From Pseudomonas chlororaphis subsp. piscium (GTDB taxonomy: Bacteria > Pseudomonadota > Gammaproteobacteria > Pseudomonadales > Pseudomonadaceae), in assembly GCF_003850345.1 (NCBI RefSeq), contig NZ_CP027707.1, positions 3,410,001 through 3,474,000 on the forward strand: 64,000 nt of DNA, read 5' to 3'. How positions within the stretch are numbered: the stretch's first letter is position 1; each line of letters starts with the position of its first letter. The translations under genes and the position numbers were made by a program. The notes under the pieces are model-generated. The model saw nothing but the letters and a program-made list of their open reading frames with translations. It made no database searches and was not told the DNA's origin. Below are positions 49,621 through 58,376 of the stretch, one piece after another.

Positions 49621-51692
49621 GCCGTGGCTCCCTCAGTCAGGCAGAGACCATTTTTGCAGACCTCGCAGATCGGACAGAAGTCAGGGCTTTTCACCTTGGA
49701 GACGGCCATCAGGGCATTCTGGGACAGAGCAATCATCGGGGGGAGTGCTGGAGGGGCCATCAGGGCTGTCAGTGCCCCTGGCAATATTGGATTGGCCGCA
49801 GTCCCTTCTACTGGGGCGCCACCGATTTGAATATCAGTACTGCTGAAGATCCCACCAGGGCCAATCACGATGTGTTGACCACCGGCCTTCAAGGTAATGC
49901 TCGCACCCGCGTCCAGAATCAGATTGGCTCCGGCTTTAAGGTGGACCTCCTGCCCGGCTTCGGCGACCAGCGTTTGGCCTACGCGGGTATGGCTGCTGCT
50001 ACCGACCAACAAATAGTCGTTGGCCTTGAGCTGGACTTTGCGGTCAGCGGTGACAGTGCGGTGGTCTTCGGCTTCCAATACGGCAATGCTGTTGCCCTTG
50101 ATGGTTTCTTTACGTTCGTTACCGACTTCCAACCGACTGTCATTTTCGACCTTCTGCTCCATATCGCGCTGAGCCCGCAGGTAGATCAGCTCCTGGCCGC
50201 TACGGTCTTCCAGATGCAATTCATTGAAGCCACTGCTGTCGGGTGAACTGCGGCTGCGAAAGACGCTGCGGGTCTTGTGGGCGGGTAGTTCGTAAGGGAC
50301 AGGGTTAGCGCTGTTGCTCAGGCAGCCACTGATCAGGGGCGAATCGGGGTTGCCCTCCAGGAATGAAACCAGTACCTCCATGCCGACCCGAGGGATGGTC
50401 ACCGCGCCATGGCTGGTCCCTGCCCAGCTGGAGGCGACACGTAGCCAGCAACTGCTTTTATCATCGGTCTGGCCTTCGCGGTCCCAATGGAACTGTACCT
50501 TGACCCTCCCATGCTGGTCACAGTGGATTTCCTCGCCTCTGGGGCCGGTGACCAACGCTGTCTGACTGCCGAGTATCCGAGGTTTCTCGTAGGCCTGTTG
50601 TGGGCGATAGAACACGTCCCAGGGTGTCGCGGTAAAGGTGTTGCGATAGCCCTGATGGAAATCGTCCTTGCGCTCGCTGGTGTCACTGGGAAGGCTTTCC
50701 TCCAACACTTGAGGTTGCAAGCCTTCATGGCGAACCGAGGTCAGCAGCCAGAGGTCATTCCACTCTTGGCGTGGGTGTTCGGACAGCTCCAGAAAGTGAC
50801 CACTGACCAGCAAGGGTTGATCACTTTTACCTTCGGCCTGACGGTAGTCTGCACGATGGGCTTCCAGAGCCCGTTGGCTCAACAGTTTGCCCCGTTCGCG
50901 CTGAAGGAAACCGCCGGGGTATTGGTAGTCCTCCAGATCAGGCTGCCCGTTCTCGGTCGCTGGGCGATAGTCGGCCTCCAGCGTCATGCGGACTTTCTCA
51001 AAGTCGTAATCGCGTTGCGTGGTTCGACTGGTGCGGGTCGCAAAGCGCAGGTGAAAACCTTTGATCACGGGGTCATCGGCAACCAGACCACTGTCCTGCA
51101 CATAGGCTGTCGGCCTGCCCAGCTTTGGGAATATCGTCTGGTCGTCACCCAATACCAGTGTGTGGCCTTGTTTTGAATGTTGAAAGTGGTAATGGATGCC
51201 TTCTTCCCAGCACAGGCGCTGAATGAAGTAGAGGTCAGATTCGTTGTACTGGACGCAGTAGTCCCGTGCTGGGTAGATCGACCCCAGCTGAAACTGATAG
51301 GCGTTGCTTTGGATTCCGTGTTCTTCAAGAATCTGCGCGATGATCTGCGGGACGGTTTGCTGCTGGAATATTCGTTGGTTGGTACGGTGCGCCAGATAGG
51401 CTAACTGCGGGACCAGGGTAAGGCTGTAGCGGGTCAATCGCTTACCTGAGTCACCTTGCGCGATGCGGTAGACCTGTCCATGAATGCCGGCGCCCTGGTC
51501 GTTGAAGGCCAGAAAGGCTTGCTTGTGCAAGAGGCTTTCGATGTCCAGATCGGGCCGTTCGCTAACCAGCTCCAGATCAAAGGAAAAGGGTGCGCTGATG
51601 GATTCTTGTCCAGTAAACGAAAGGACCTGAAGGTCGTGCTTGAAGTCGTTAATGGTCAGGCTGAAATGCGTCTGTGGACTTGCATTGAACAT
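49617..51692 (-). CDS. vgrG: VgrG type VI spike protein
   Basis: 691 residues from the ATG at 51692 (AAGGGA upstream). The gp27-like part covers about 1-370 (SPQTHFSLTIND, WEEGIHYHFQHSKQGHTLVLGDD, TVPQIIAQIL). The OB/gp5 part is IHCDQHGRVKVQFHWDREGQ to VEVLVSFLEGNPDSP-type sequence around 390-470. A beta-helix follows with VGNERKETI, VTADRKVQLKAND and VHLKAGANLILDAGAS. The tail after about 620 is unusual: it is hydrophobic, then FCPICEVCKNGLC, and may be the adaptor or effector docking site. No other T6SS structural genes are in the window, so this is an orphan vgrG island. Confidence 0.95.
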   Translation of the reverse strand: MFNASPQTHFSLTINDFKHDLQVLSFTGQESISAPFSFDLELVSERPDLDIESLLHKQAFLAFNDQGAGIHGQVYRIAQGDSGKRLTRYSLTLVPQLAYLAHRTNQRIFQQQTVPQIIAQILEEHGIQSNAYQFQLGSIYPARDYCVQYNESDLYFIQRLCWEEGIHYHFQHSKQGHTLVLGDDQTIFPKLGRPTAYVQDSGLVADDPVIKGFHLRFATRTSRTTQRDYDFEKVRMTLEADYRPATENGQPDLEDYQYPGGFLQRERGKLLSQRALEAHRADYRQAEGKSDQPLLVSGHFLELSEHPRQEWNDLWLLTSVRHEGLQPQVLEESLPSDTSERKDDFHQGYRNTFTATPWDVFYRPQQAYEKPRILGSQTALVTGPRGEEIHCDQHGRVKVQFHWDREGQTDDKSSCWLRVASSWAGTSHGAVTIPRVGMEVLVSFLEGNPDSPLISGCLSNSANPVPYELPAHKTRSVFRSRSSPDSSGFNELHLEDRSGQELIYLRAQRDMEQKVENDSRLEVGNERKETIKGNSIAVLEAEDHRTVTADRKVQLKANDYLLVGSSSHTRVGQTLVAEAGQEVHLKAGANLILDAGASITLKAGGQHIVIGPGGIFSSTDIQIGGAPVEGTAANPILPGALTALMAPPALPPMIALSQNALMAVSKVKSPDFCPICEVCKNGLCLTEGATA

Positions 51693-52186
51693 CCAATGTC
51701 CCTTTTCCAATCATGTTGCGTGGACCCACAGAGGGCAAAGGCTTCTATGGGTATGCAGGAAGCAAAAACGCCTTCACGCTAACAAGCGAGGAAAAGAAAA
51801 TATTTGGGAGCTTTCCCAAAATACCGGTTGAATTATCGCTATTCAGAATGCGTTGGATAAGGCATCGCCATGTCGATCCGGTTATGGAGCATTTCAAGCG
51901 GAGGTGCCGTTTAGCTGGGGCGATTTACGAGGTTAAGTTTTTTCTCGGCCTGGGCAGCCGCGAACGCTCGGAATGCCACGGGTTCTGGCTGCACTGGCTC
52001 GATCCGTTGCACCTAGGAGACTCTCGGTGGATTTTTCACCGCCACCCCGTTCTCGAACGCCGCGTAAACCGGCATGCTGCGCCACCCTGATCGCCACGGC
52101 AGCAGGCCGCCCAGCGGGGAATTTCTGCCGGGATGGCGCGGTCTATGCTCGTCAGGGCCGGTGAACAGCAAAAGAGGACATGAAAG
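51693..52186. other. Intergenic region at the edge of the type VI island
   Basis: 494 bases between divergent vgrG and the channel gene. An open frame 51713-52090 begins with ATG but its product (Arg-rich, no recognisable domain, no ribosome site) is not supported. A perfect 7-bp hairpin, TTTGGGA/TCCCAAA at 51803-51820, is present without a clear role. Composition changes from AT-richer to GC-rich near 51900, which probably marks the island boundary. Confidence 0.5.
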
Positions 52187-54601
52187 ATGCGGCGAATGAG
52201 ACAGAACCGCTGGGGCATGGGGCTGCTGGCCCTGTTGTTGTGTTTCGCCTTACCGGCCTTCGCCGGGCCCCAGGCGCCGGGGCCGCAGGCCGTCGCCCGC
52301 GGTCCGTTGCCGCTACTGGACGAAGGCGCCGATCTCGAACAGCTCAACGATCGACTTGAGTTTATCCGCCAGAGCGTGTCGGCCAGCGGCAACGATGACT
52401 TGCTCTCGGACTTGCGCCAGGCCGCGTTGCAGGTGCAGAAGCAGGCCGACAGCCTGGCTGCCCTGCGCGCCACCGACATCGAGCGCCTGGACGACCAGCT
52501 CAAGGTCCTCGGGCCGCCCAAGCCCGACGAGGCGCAGAGCCTGAGCAACCAGCGCCAGGTGCTGGCGGCGCAGAAGGACGGCCTGCTCGAAGACGAGCGC
52601 CAGGCCAACCTGCTCAGCCAGTCCGGCCGCGACCTCGCCGCCCAGATCATCAACCTGCGGCGCAGCCTGTTCAATTCGCAGATCAGCACCCGCTCGGCGA
52701 GCCCCCTCAGCCCGGCCTTCTGGTCCACCCTGATCCGCCCGACCGAGGATGACCTCGGGCGCCTGAACCGCCTGTCCGAGGAGGTCTGGACAGGGTTCGA
52801 GACGGCGCTGGCTCCCGGTAATCGCGGGCTGTTCATCACCACCCTGATCATCGCGGCGCTGATCTGGGTGGTCGGCCGGCGCCTGCTGGAGCGCCTGGCG
52901 ATCTGGTCGATGATCCGCTGGCTGCCCGAAGGCCGCCTGCGCCGCAGTGCCCTGGCGCTGACCATCGGGCTGGCGACCATCGTCACCATCAATGTCTCCG
53001 CCTCGCTGCTGCGCTGGGGGCTGGTCAACAGCGCGACGCTGAGCGCCGATGTGCTCAACCTGATCGGCCAGTGGCTGACCCTGCTGATTTTCTGCTCCTT
53101 TATCGTCGGTCTCGGCCGGGCCATGTTGATGCTGTCGCGGCCGTCCTGGCGCCTGCCACCTATCCCCGACCAGATCGCCACGGCCCTCGGGCCGTTCCCG
53201 CTGATCCTGGCGCTGGCCCTGCTGCTCACCGCCGGCGAAGAACGGATCAACAGCGTGATCGCCAGCAGCCTGGCCCTGACCGTGGCGGTCAACGGCCTGA
53301 CGGCGCTGGTCACCGCGCTGATCTTTTTCTTCGCCCTGGTGCGCCATCGCCGTACCCGTCGGCGCTTCGAGCTGGAGCGCCCCGCCGGCATCGCCGGGCT
53401 GCTGCCCTTCGTGGTGGCGGTCTGGGTGGCGGTGATCCTGCTGTCGTTGCTCAGCGGCTACCTGAGCCTGGCGTACTTCCTCACCGTCAAGCTGCTGTGG
53501 ATCAGCGTGGTGACCACCAGCGCCTACCTGCTGATCGCCTGCTTTGGCGACCTCTGCGAAACCCTGCTGTCGCCCAAGCAGCCCGGCGGCCTGGCGCTGT
53601 CGGCGGCCCTGGGCCTGTCGCCACGCCACCAGGCCCAGGCCACCACCGTGCTGGCCGGCATCGGCCGGACCCTGCTGCTGTTCACCGCGGCGCTGCTGGC
53701 GTTCATGCCGTCCGGGTCGAGCCCGGGGGAACTGCTGGAAGGTTTTGCCCAGCTGGATGTCAGCGGCCGGTCCCTGGGCAACCTGAACATCGTGCCCCAG
53801 GACCTGCTGCTGGCCGCGGCGTTCCTGGTCGGCGGCATGTTCGCCGTGCGGGTGCTCAAGCGCTGGCTGAGCGAGCGGCTGCTGCCGGAGACCAACATGG
53901 ACGCCGGCATGCGCGCTTCGCTGGTGACCCTGGTCGGCTACATAGGTTTTGTCCTGCTGGCGATCGTGGTGATGTCGACCCTGCGGATCAACCTGACCAA
54001 CCTGACCTGGGTGGTCAGCGCCCTGTCGGTGGGTATAGGTTTTGGCCTGCAGGCCATCGTGCAGAACTTCATTTCCGGGCTGATCCTGCTCACCGAGCGG
54101 CCGGTGAAGGTCGGCGACTGGGTCAGCCTGGCCGGGGTCGAGGGCGATATCCGGCGGATCAACGTGCGCGCCACCGAGATCCAGATGTCCGACCGCTCCA
54201 CGGTGATAGTGCCGAACTCGCAGTTCATCTCGCAGAACGTGCGCAACGTGACCATGGACAATGCCCTGGGCGTGGTCGGCATCACCCTGACCCTGCCCCT
54301 GGAAACCGATGTGCTGCGGGTGCGCGAGCTGTTGCTGCAGGCCTATGCCGAACATGAGGCGATCCTCAAGACGCCGGCGACCTCGGTGTCGTTCAAGGAC
54401 CTGACCAGCAATGGCCTGATCATCAGCGTCAGCGGCTACGTCGGCAGCCCGCGCTCGGTGTCCGGCGCCCGCAGCGACCTGCTGTTCACCATCCTCGGGC
54501 GCCTGCGCGAAGTGGGCATCGCCCTGTCGTCGCCGCAGAACCTGATGCTGATCAGCGACAGCCAGGACAAGGCAGCCGAGCCTTCTGGCTCGAGCTCCTG
54601 A
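52187..54601 (+). CDS. DUF3772/MscS-type mechanosensitive channel
   Basis: 804 residues. Signal peptide to about residue 27 (PAFA-GP), a helical periplasmic domain of DUF3772 type at about 30-210, then around eight to ten membrane helices, and the MscS core near 600: SALSVGIGFGLQAIVQNFISGLILLTERPVKVGDWVSL, with the beta domain RRINVRATEIQMSDRSTVIVPNSQF. Proteins with this layout open on membrane tension during osmotic downshift. AGAGGA precedes the ATG by eight bases; an ATG three codons later is possible. Two hairpins follow it. Confidence 0.92.
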   Translation: MRRMRQNRWGMGLLALLLCFALPAFAGPQAPGPQAVARGPLPLLDEGADLEQLNDRLEFIRQSVSASGNDDLLSDLRQAALQVQKQADSLAALRATDIERLDDQLKVLGPPKPDEAQSLSNQRQVLAAQKDGLLEDERQANLLSQSGRDLAAQIINLRRSLFNSQISTRSASPLSPAFWSTLIRPTEDDLGRLNRLSEEVWTGFETALAPGNRGLFITTLIIAALIWVVGRRLLERLAIWSMIRWLPEGRLRRSALALTIGLATIVTINVSASLLRWGLVNSATLSADVLNLIGQWLTLLIFCSFIVGLGRAMLMLSRPSWRLPPIPDQIATALGPFPLILALALLLTAGEERINSVIASSLALTVAVNGLTALVTALIFFFALVRHRRTRRRFELERPAGIAGLLPFVVAVWVAVILLSLLSGYLSLAYFLTVKLLWISVVTTSAYLLIACFGDLCETLLSPKQPGGLALSAALGLSPRHQAQATTVLAGIGRTLLLFTAALLAFMPSGSSPGELLEGFAQLDVSGRSLGNLNIVPQDLLLAAAFLVGGMFAVRVLKRWLSERLLPETNMDAGMRASLVTLVGYIGFVLLAIVVMSTLRINLTNLTWVVSALSVGIGFGLQAIVQNFISGLILLTERPVKVGDWVSLAGVEGDIRRINVRATEIQMSDRSTVIVPNSQFISQNVRNVTMDNALGVVGITLTLPLETDVLRVRELLLQAYAEHEAILKTPATSVSFKDLTSNGLIISVSGYVGSPRSVSGARSDLLFTILGRLREVGIALSSPQNLMLISDSQDKAAEPSGSSS

Positions 54602-54618
54602 GGGCAGCCCCGGCGAAA

Positions 54619-54663
54619 GCGAAACCAGGCCCGCTGGTTTCGCTGCGGCCTGTCGATCAGGCC
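54619..54663. terminator. Two hairpins between convergent genes
   Basis: GCGAAACCAG (54619-54628) pairs perfectly with CTGGTTTCGC (54634-54643), and GGCCTG (54647-54652) with CAGGCC (54658-54663). They lie between the channel gene and the oppositely read SdiA-regulated-type gene. Neither has a long U-tract, so this is a probable bidirectional stop rather than a proven one. Confidence 0.65.
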
Positions 54664-54688
54664 GAGGCCGGTCCGTTGTCGAGGGTTT

Positions 54689-55648
54689 TCAGGGTTTGCT
54701 GAACTTGTAGAACAGGTTCGGCTCGCTGACGACATAGAGGTTGCCGTCGTTGTCCATGGTCAGGCCCTCGGCCCCGTAGGTGCTTTTCTTCAGGTCGCTG
54801 AAACGCCCGAGCAGGGTCCGGAAGCTGACCATCTCGCCTTGGTCGCTCAGTTCGATCAGCAACGCCGATTCCTGGCTAAGGATCACCAGGTGCCCGGTAT
54901 TGGGGTCGTAATAGACATCCGAGATGTCCTTGGCGAAGACACTGCGGTCGACCCACGAGGTGAGGTCGAGAATCCTGATCTGCAACTTGCCCTCGAGGCT
55001 TTTCTTCACCCCCGATATTTCGTACAGCTGGCGCGGGTCCCGCTCCTTGGTGACGAACAAGCGATCATTGGCGGCATCGTAGGTCACGCCCTCGAACCCC
55101 TTGTTGTGCTGGCTCAGGTTGATGCCCAGGGCAAGGAACTGGATGTCCTTGGCATCGATGACGGTGCCGGAGCGTTCGGGCATCCTGAAGAAAGCCAACT
55201 GCTGAAGGTTCTCATCGGCGATGGCCATCAGCCCATCACCCATGTAAGTCAGGCCCTCGGGGTCGTCGAAGCCGCGCAGGGGGTATCGGTCGATGATCTC
55301 TCCGCTTTTGCTCAACGCCACGATCATGTAGGGCGCCGCATTGGTCATGGCCAGCAGCCGGTCCTGGTCGTAGTCGTAGGTAATGGCCGATAGATCGTCA
55401 TCGATGCCCACCACCGGCTTGGCTTCGATCACCACCTTGTAGTCCGGGAGCCAGATGCTTTTGTCGACCCAGCGGGCGGCGTCGAGTTGACTCACGACGT
55501 AGAAGTAGAGCCGGTCATGCCAGTGGAACCTGACCACGGCAACACTCGCGAGCGCCGCGACTATCAATACCACCGACCACAGGGCGCCAATGCGCAACCA
55601 ACGTCGGGACCGGCGCTTTACCTTGGGAAGCTCGACAGCTGTATTCAT
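54689..55648 (-). CDS. SdiA-regulated (YjiK-type) beta-propeller protein
   Basis: 319 residues. One membrane helix at about 20-42 (IGALWSVVLIVAALASVAVV) anchors it with a periplasmic domain. The domain has repeated propeller-like strands: DDLSAITYDYDQDRLLAMTN, GFDDPEGLTYMGDGLMAIADE, GFEGVTYDAANDRLFVTKE, DISDVYYDPNTGHLVILSQE and YGAEGLTMDNDGNLYVVSE, as in SdiA-regulated/YjiK proteins. Function of the family is unknown. It is the last gene of the glycolipid-modification cluster, 75 bases after the ArnT-like gene, and may or may not belong to it. Confidence 0.88.
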   Translation of the reverse strand: MNTAVELPKVKRRSRRWLRIGALWSVVLIVAALASVAVVRFHWHDRLYFYVVSQLDAARWVDKSIWLPDYKVVIEAKPVVGIDDDLSAITYDYDQDRLLAMTNAAPYMIVALSKSGEIIDRYPLRGFDDPEGLTYMGDGLMAIADENLQQLAFFRMPERSGTVIDAKDIQFLALGINLSQHNKGFEGVTYDAANDRLFVTKERDPRQLYEISGVKKSLEGKLQIRILDLTSWVDRSVFAKDISDVYYDPNTGHLVILSQESALLIELSDQGEMVSFRTLLGRFSDLKKSTYGAEGLTMDNDGNLYVVSEPNLFYKFSKP

Positions 55649-55723
55649 CGTACGTTCCTTGTTGGCGGGCGAGGCTAGTCCTTGCCTCGGTTCCCGGATG
55701 AGATAACGGCATCGCTACAGGTT

Positions 55724-57247
55724 TCAGAGATGAGGCAGTTGCCAGGCGAAACGGAATGGCACGGACGCAGAGCGCTCATGGCATTGGCCGTTGTCGGCCT
55801 CGGCCTGCACCAGGAACCACTCCCCGGCGGAGTGGTCATCGACTTTTCGCGTTTTGTCGGGTTTGAAGCATTGCGCCAGTTCATCGGCCTGGATCAGGGC
55901 GAAGGCTGTCGGGTTGCTCCTGAGCCAGTCGGCGGCCTTCTGGGTCTGGTGCGCCGCATCCATGCCGAAATGCACGATGGGTTGGCGGGCGAACAGCCAT
56001 TGGCCTTCGCGCCAATGGGTCAGCATCAGCTCGGCGCCCTGGGTCATGCCGGCCACTTCGGCCATGAGCGCCTGGCGCACGTTGAGGTGTTCCTTGATCG
56101 GCTCGATGAAGCCCCGGGCGAACCAGGCGGCGAACCAGAAAACCGCCAGGCCGATGAAGACCTTCCGCGCCCGTGGGCGCTGGGCGAACCAGCGGCGCAA
56201 CAACCAGGGCACCAGCGGCGCCATCACCAGCACCAGGCCAGGCAGGGCTGGAAAGATGTAGAGCTTGCGTTTGCCGCTGCTCAGGGTGAAAAACAGCAGC
56301 ACCAGCACGACCCAGCCCAGCAGCACCAGGACCCGGCCATCGTGCTTGCTCAACTGACGCCGCCAGGCAGGCACCAGCCAGGGCAAGGCCAGCACCAGGG
56401 GCAGCCAGTATTTGGGAATGACCTTGAGAAAGAAGTACCAGAACGGTTCCTGATGGTGCCAGGCATTGGCATAGCGTTGCGCGGTCTGGCGCAGCAGGAT
56501 CTCACTGACGTAGGCGCGACTGGCCTCGTCACCGTAAAGGGTCACATACAGCACCAGCGGTAGCAGCCACACCGCGATGGCCGCCAGGGCCACCCCCAGG
56601 CCCAGCCACCAGGCGCGCCCCTGTCCCGGCATCCGCACCACGCCCGGCCAGCCCTTGCGCACGGCATAAGCGTAGGGAATCAACATCAACACCGGCAGGA
56701 AGCCCACCCCCTTGCTGATGATGCCGAAGCCCATCGCCGCGCAGGCGACATAGAACCAGCCCCATGCCGGGCCCAGCAGCAGGTGGCGGACCATGCCGTA
56801 CAGGCCGAGCATGATCCACAGGCACAGGAAACCGTCGATCTGCCCGGCCCGCAGTACGCTGTAGGTCTGATAGGTGGCCAGGAACAGCAGCGCGGCAATC
56901 ACCCCGATGCGCCGGTTCCACAGGCGCTTGCCGAGATCGTAGAGACAGGCCGTGGTGACCACCCCGGCGATCAGCGCGGGCAGGAACAGCGCCAGGTTCG
57001 GCGCGCCGGTGAGGCGCGTGAACAGGGCAATCGTCCACATGAACAGCGGTGGCTTGTCGGGGTAGATCTCGGCCGCGCGGTGCGGGATCAACCAGTTGCC
57101 GTTCTGCAGCATTTCCAGGGCGACGCCGAGAAACCTTTCCTCGTCGACGTTACTTGGCTGGCGCAGGCCGATCCCGGCGCCAACCATGAGCGCCGCCAGC
57201 AACAGCAGCAAAAGCAGTTCGATGCGGGGGGAATGGGTCAGTCGCAC
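55724..57247 (-). CDS. ArnT/PMT-like membrane glycosyltransferase
   Basis: 507 residues with about 12 membrane helices. The N-terminal loop has VDEERFLGVALEMLQNGNWLIPH, in which the Asp-Glu pair is the catalytic site of ArnT and related GT83/39 enzymes, followed by YPDKPPLFMWTIALFTRLTG. The C-terminal ~100 residues form a periplasmic domain. It would transfer a sugar from a polyprenyl-phosphate donor to lipid A or another glycolipid outside the inner membrane. GTG start at 57247, with AAGGG and only three bases after the previous stop. Donor is probably made by the two genes upstream. Confidence 0.88.
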   Translation of the reverse strand: MRLTHSPRIELLLLLLLAALMVGAGIGLRQPSNVDEERFLGVALEMLQNGNWLIPHRAAEIYPDKPPLFMWTIALFTRLTGAPNLALFLPALIAGVVTTACLYDLGKRLWNRRIGVIAALLFLATYQTYSVLRAGQIDGFLCLWIMLGLYGMVRHLLLGPAWGWFYVACAAMGFGIISKGVGFLPVLMLIPYAYAVRKGWPGVVRMPGQGRAWWLGLGVALAAIAVWLLPLVLYVTLYGDEASRAYVSEILLRQTAQRYANAWHHQEPFWYFFLKVIPKYWLPLVLALPWLVPAWRRQLSKHDGRVLVLLGWVVLVLLFFTLSSGKRKLYIFPALPGLVLVMAPLVPWLLRRWFAQRPRARKVFIGLAVFWFAAWFARGFIEPIKEHLNVRQALMAEVAGMTQGAELMLTHWREGQWLFARQPIVHFGMDAAHQTQKAADWLRSNPTAFALIQADELAQCFKPDKTRKVDDHSAGEWFLVQAEADNGQCHERSASVPFRFAWQLPHL

Positions 57248-57250
57248 GTT

Positions 57251-57553
57251 TCAGCCCTTCTGGTCCTTGAGTGTGTTTTCTTCCGGTCTGGTTTCTCTGC
57301 TGCGGGCGATCAGTTGCAGGTTGCGCAGGTAGACGATGAAGCCGAAGGACTGGCCGATGATGAAGACCGGGTCCTGGCGGTAGATCGCGTACGCCAGCAG
57401 CAAGGCGCTGCCCACCAGGCTCAGGTACCAGAAGCCGACGGGGATCAGGCTGCGCTTCTTGTATTCGCTGTACAGCCATTGCAGGGCGAAGCGGCCGGTG
57501 AACACCAGTTGCCCGGCGAAGCCGACGACCAGCCACAAGGTTTCCTTGGCCAT
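57251..57553 (-). CDS. LAB_N-domain small membrane protein
   Basis: 100 residues. Two or three helices and the run FTGRFALQWLYSEYKKRSLIPVGFWYLSLVGSALLL identify the lipid-A-disaccharide-synthase N-terminal (LAB_N) domain, here standing alone. Such free LAB_N proteins occur between a GT2 and an ArnT-like enzyme in several bacteria and may move or modify the polyprenyl-linked sugar. It overlaps or nearly touches both neighbours and is surely in their operon. Confidence 0.88.
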   Translation of the reverse strand: MAKETLWLVVGFAGQLVFTGRFALQWLYSEYKKRSLIPVGFWYLSLVGSALLLAYAIYRQDPVFIIGQSFGFIVYLRNLQLIARSRETRPEENTLKDQKG

Positions 57554-57554
57554 T

Positions 57555-58295
57555 TCAGTCCCTCAGTTCGCAAGGCGCGGTATCGAAGCGTGTGCGCCGG
57601 ATCAGCCACCAGACGCCGATGAGATCGAGGATGCCGACCAGCGCGCGATCCAGGTTTCCATACTTGGAAACACCCGCGCCCCGCGGACGATGGTTGACCG
57701 GGTGCACCAGCATGCGGCCCCGGTGGCGCTGGATCAGCGCTGGAATGAAGCGATGCATGTGATCGAAATAAGGCAGGCGTAGAAAAGCCTCGCGCTCGAT
57801 CAGCTTCAGGCCGCAGCCGGTATCCGGGGTCTGGTCCTTGAGCAGGTGGCCGCGCAGTCTGTTGGCGAAGCGCGAGGCCCAGCGCTTGCTGGCGCTATCG
57901 CGTCGGTTCACCCGGTGCCCGGCGATCAGCTTGAGGTCGCCGGGGCATTGGCTCGCGCGGACGATCGCCAGCATGCCGGGAATGTCCGCCGGATCGTTCT
58001 GCCCGTCGCCATCGAGGGTCGCCAGCCACCTGCCCTGCGCGGCTTGAGCGGCGTGGTAGATCGAAGTGCTCTGGCCCAGGGAACGGTCATGGCTGAGGAT
58101 GCGCAGTTGCGAATAGCCGGAGTTCTTCAGCGCCAGCAAGGTTGCCGCGCTGTTATCGGTACTGCCGTCATCGACGACTATCACTTCGAAGGACTCGCCA
58201 TGGAGTGCCTGGCGAACCTCCTGCAGCAGGTAGGGCAAGTTCTCTGCTTCGTTCTTGGCCGGAATCAGCACTGAGACGTAGGGTGTATTCGACAT
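57555..58295 (-). CDS. GT2 glycosyltransferase, polyprenyl-phosphate sugar synthase type
   Basis: 246 residues. The GT-A motifs VSVLIPAKNEAENLP, VIVVDDGSTDNSA and ATLDGDGQNDPADI (DxD) are intact. Arg-rich EREAFLRLPYFDHMHRFIPALIQRHRGRM near 165 is typical of dolichol-phosphate-mannose-synthase relatives such as ArnC, GtrB and RgtE. A single hydrophobic segment near the C-terminus replaces the two-helix tail of ArnC. It would load a sugar from a UDP donor onto a polyprenyl phosphate for the ArnT-like enzyme. Confidence 0.9.
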   Translation of the reverse strand: MSNTPYVSVLIPAKNEAENLPYLLQEVRQALHGESFEVIVVDDGSTDNSAATLLALKNSGYSQLRILSHDRSLGQSTSIYHAAQAAQGRWLATLDGDGQNDPADIPGMLAIVRASQCPGDLKLIAGHRVNRRDSASKRWASRFANRLRGHLLKDQTPDTGCGLKLIEREAFLRLPYFDHMHRFIPALIQRHRGRMLVHPVNHRPRGAGVSKYGNLDRALVGILDLIGVWWLIRRTRFDTAPCELRD

Positions 58296-58376
58296 AATGG
58301 ATTCACTGACGGATTGATCTTCTGGTTATGCGGCAATGCGTGGTCGTCTTGCCGTGTTCAGGTACGACGGCACGGG

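Noticed and set aside
51803..51820. Perfect 7-bp hairpin with an A/T-rich flank resembling a minus-strand terminator
   Set aside because: No minus-strand gene ends to its right, so there is nothing for it to terminate.
51713..52090. Possible 125-residue gene between vgrG and the channel gene
   Set aside because: Starts with ATG but lacks a ribosome site; product is Arg/His-rich with no family resemblance.
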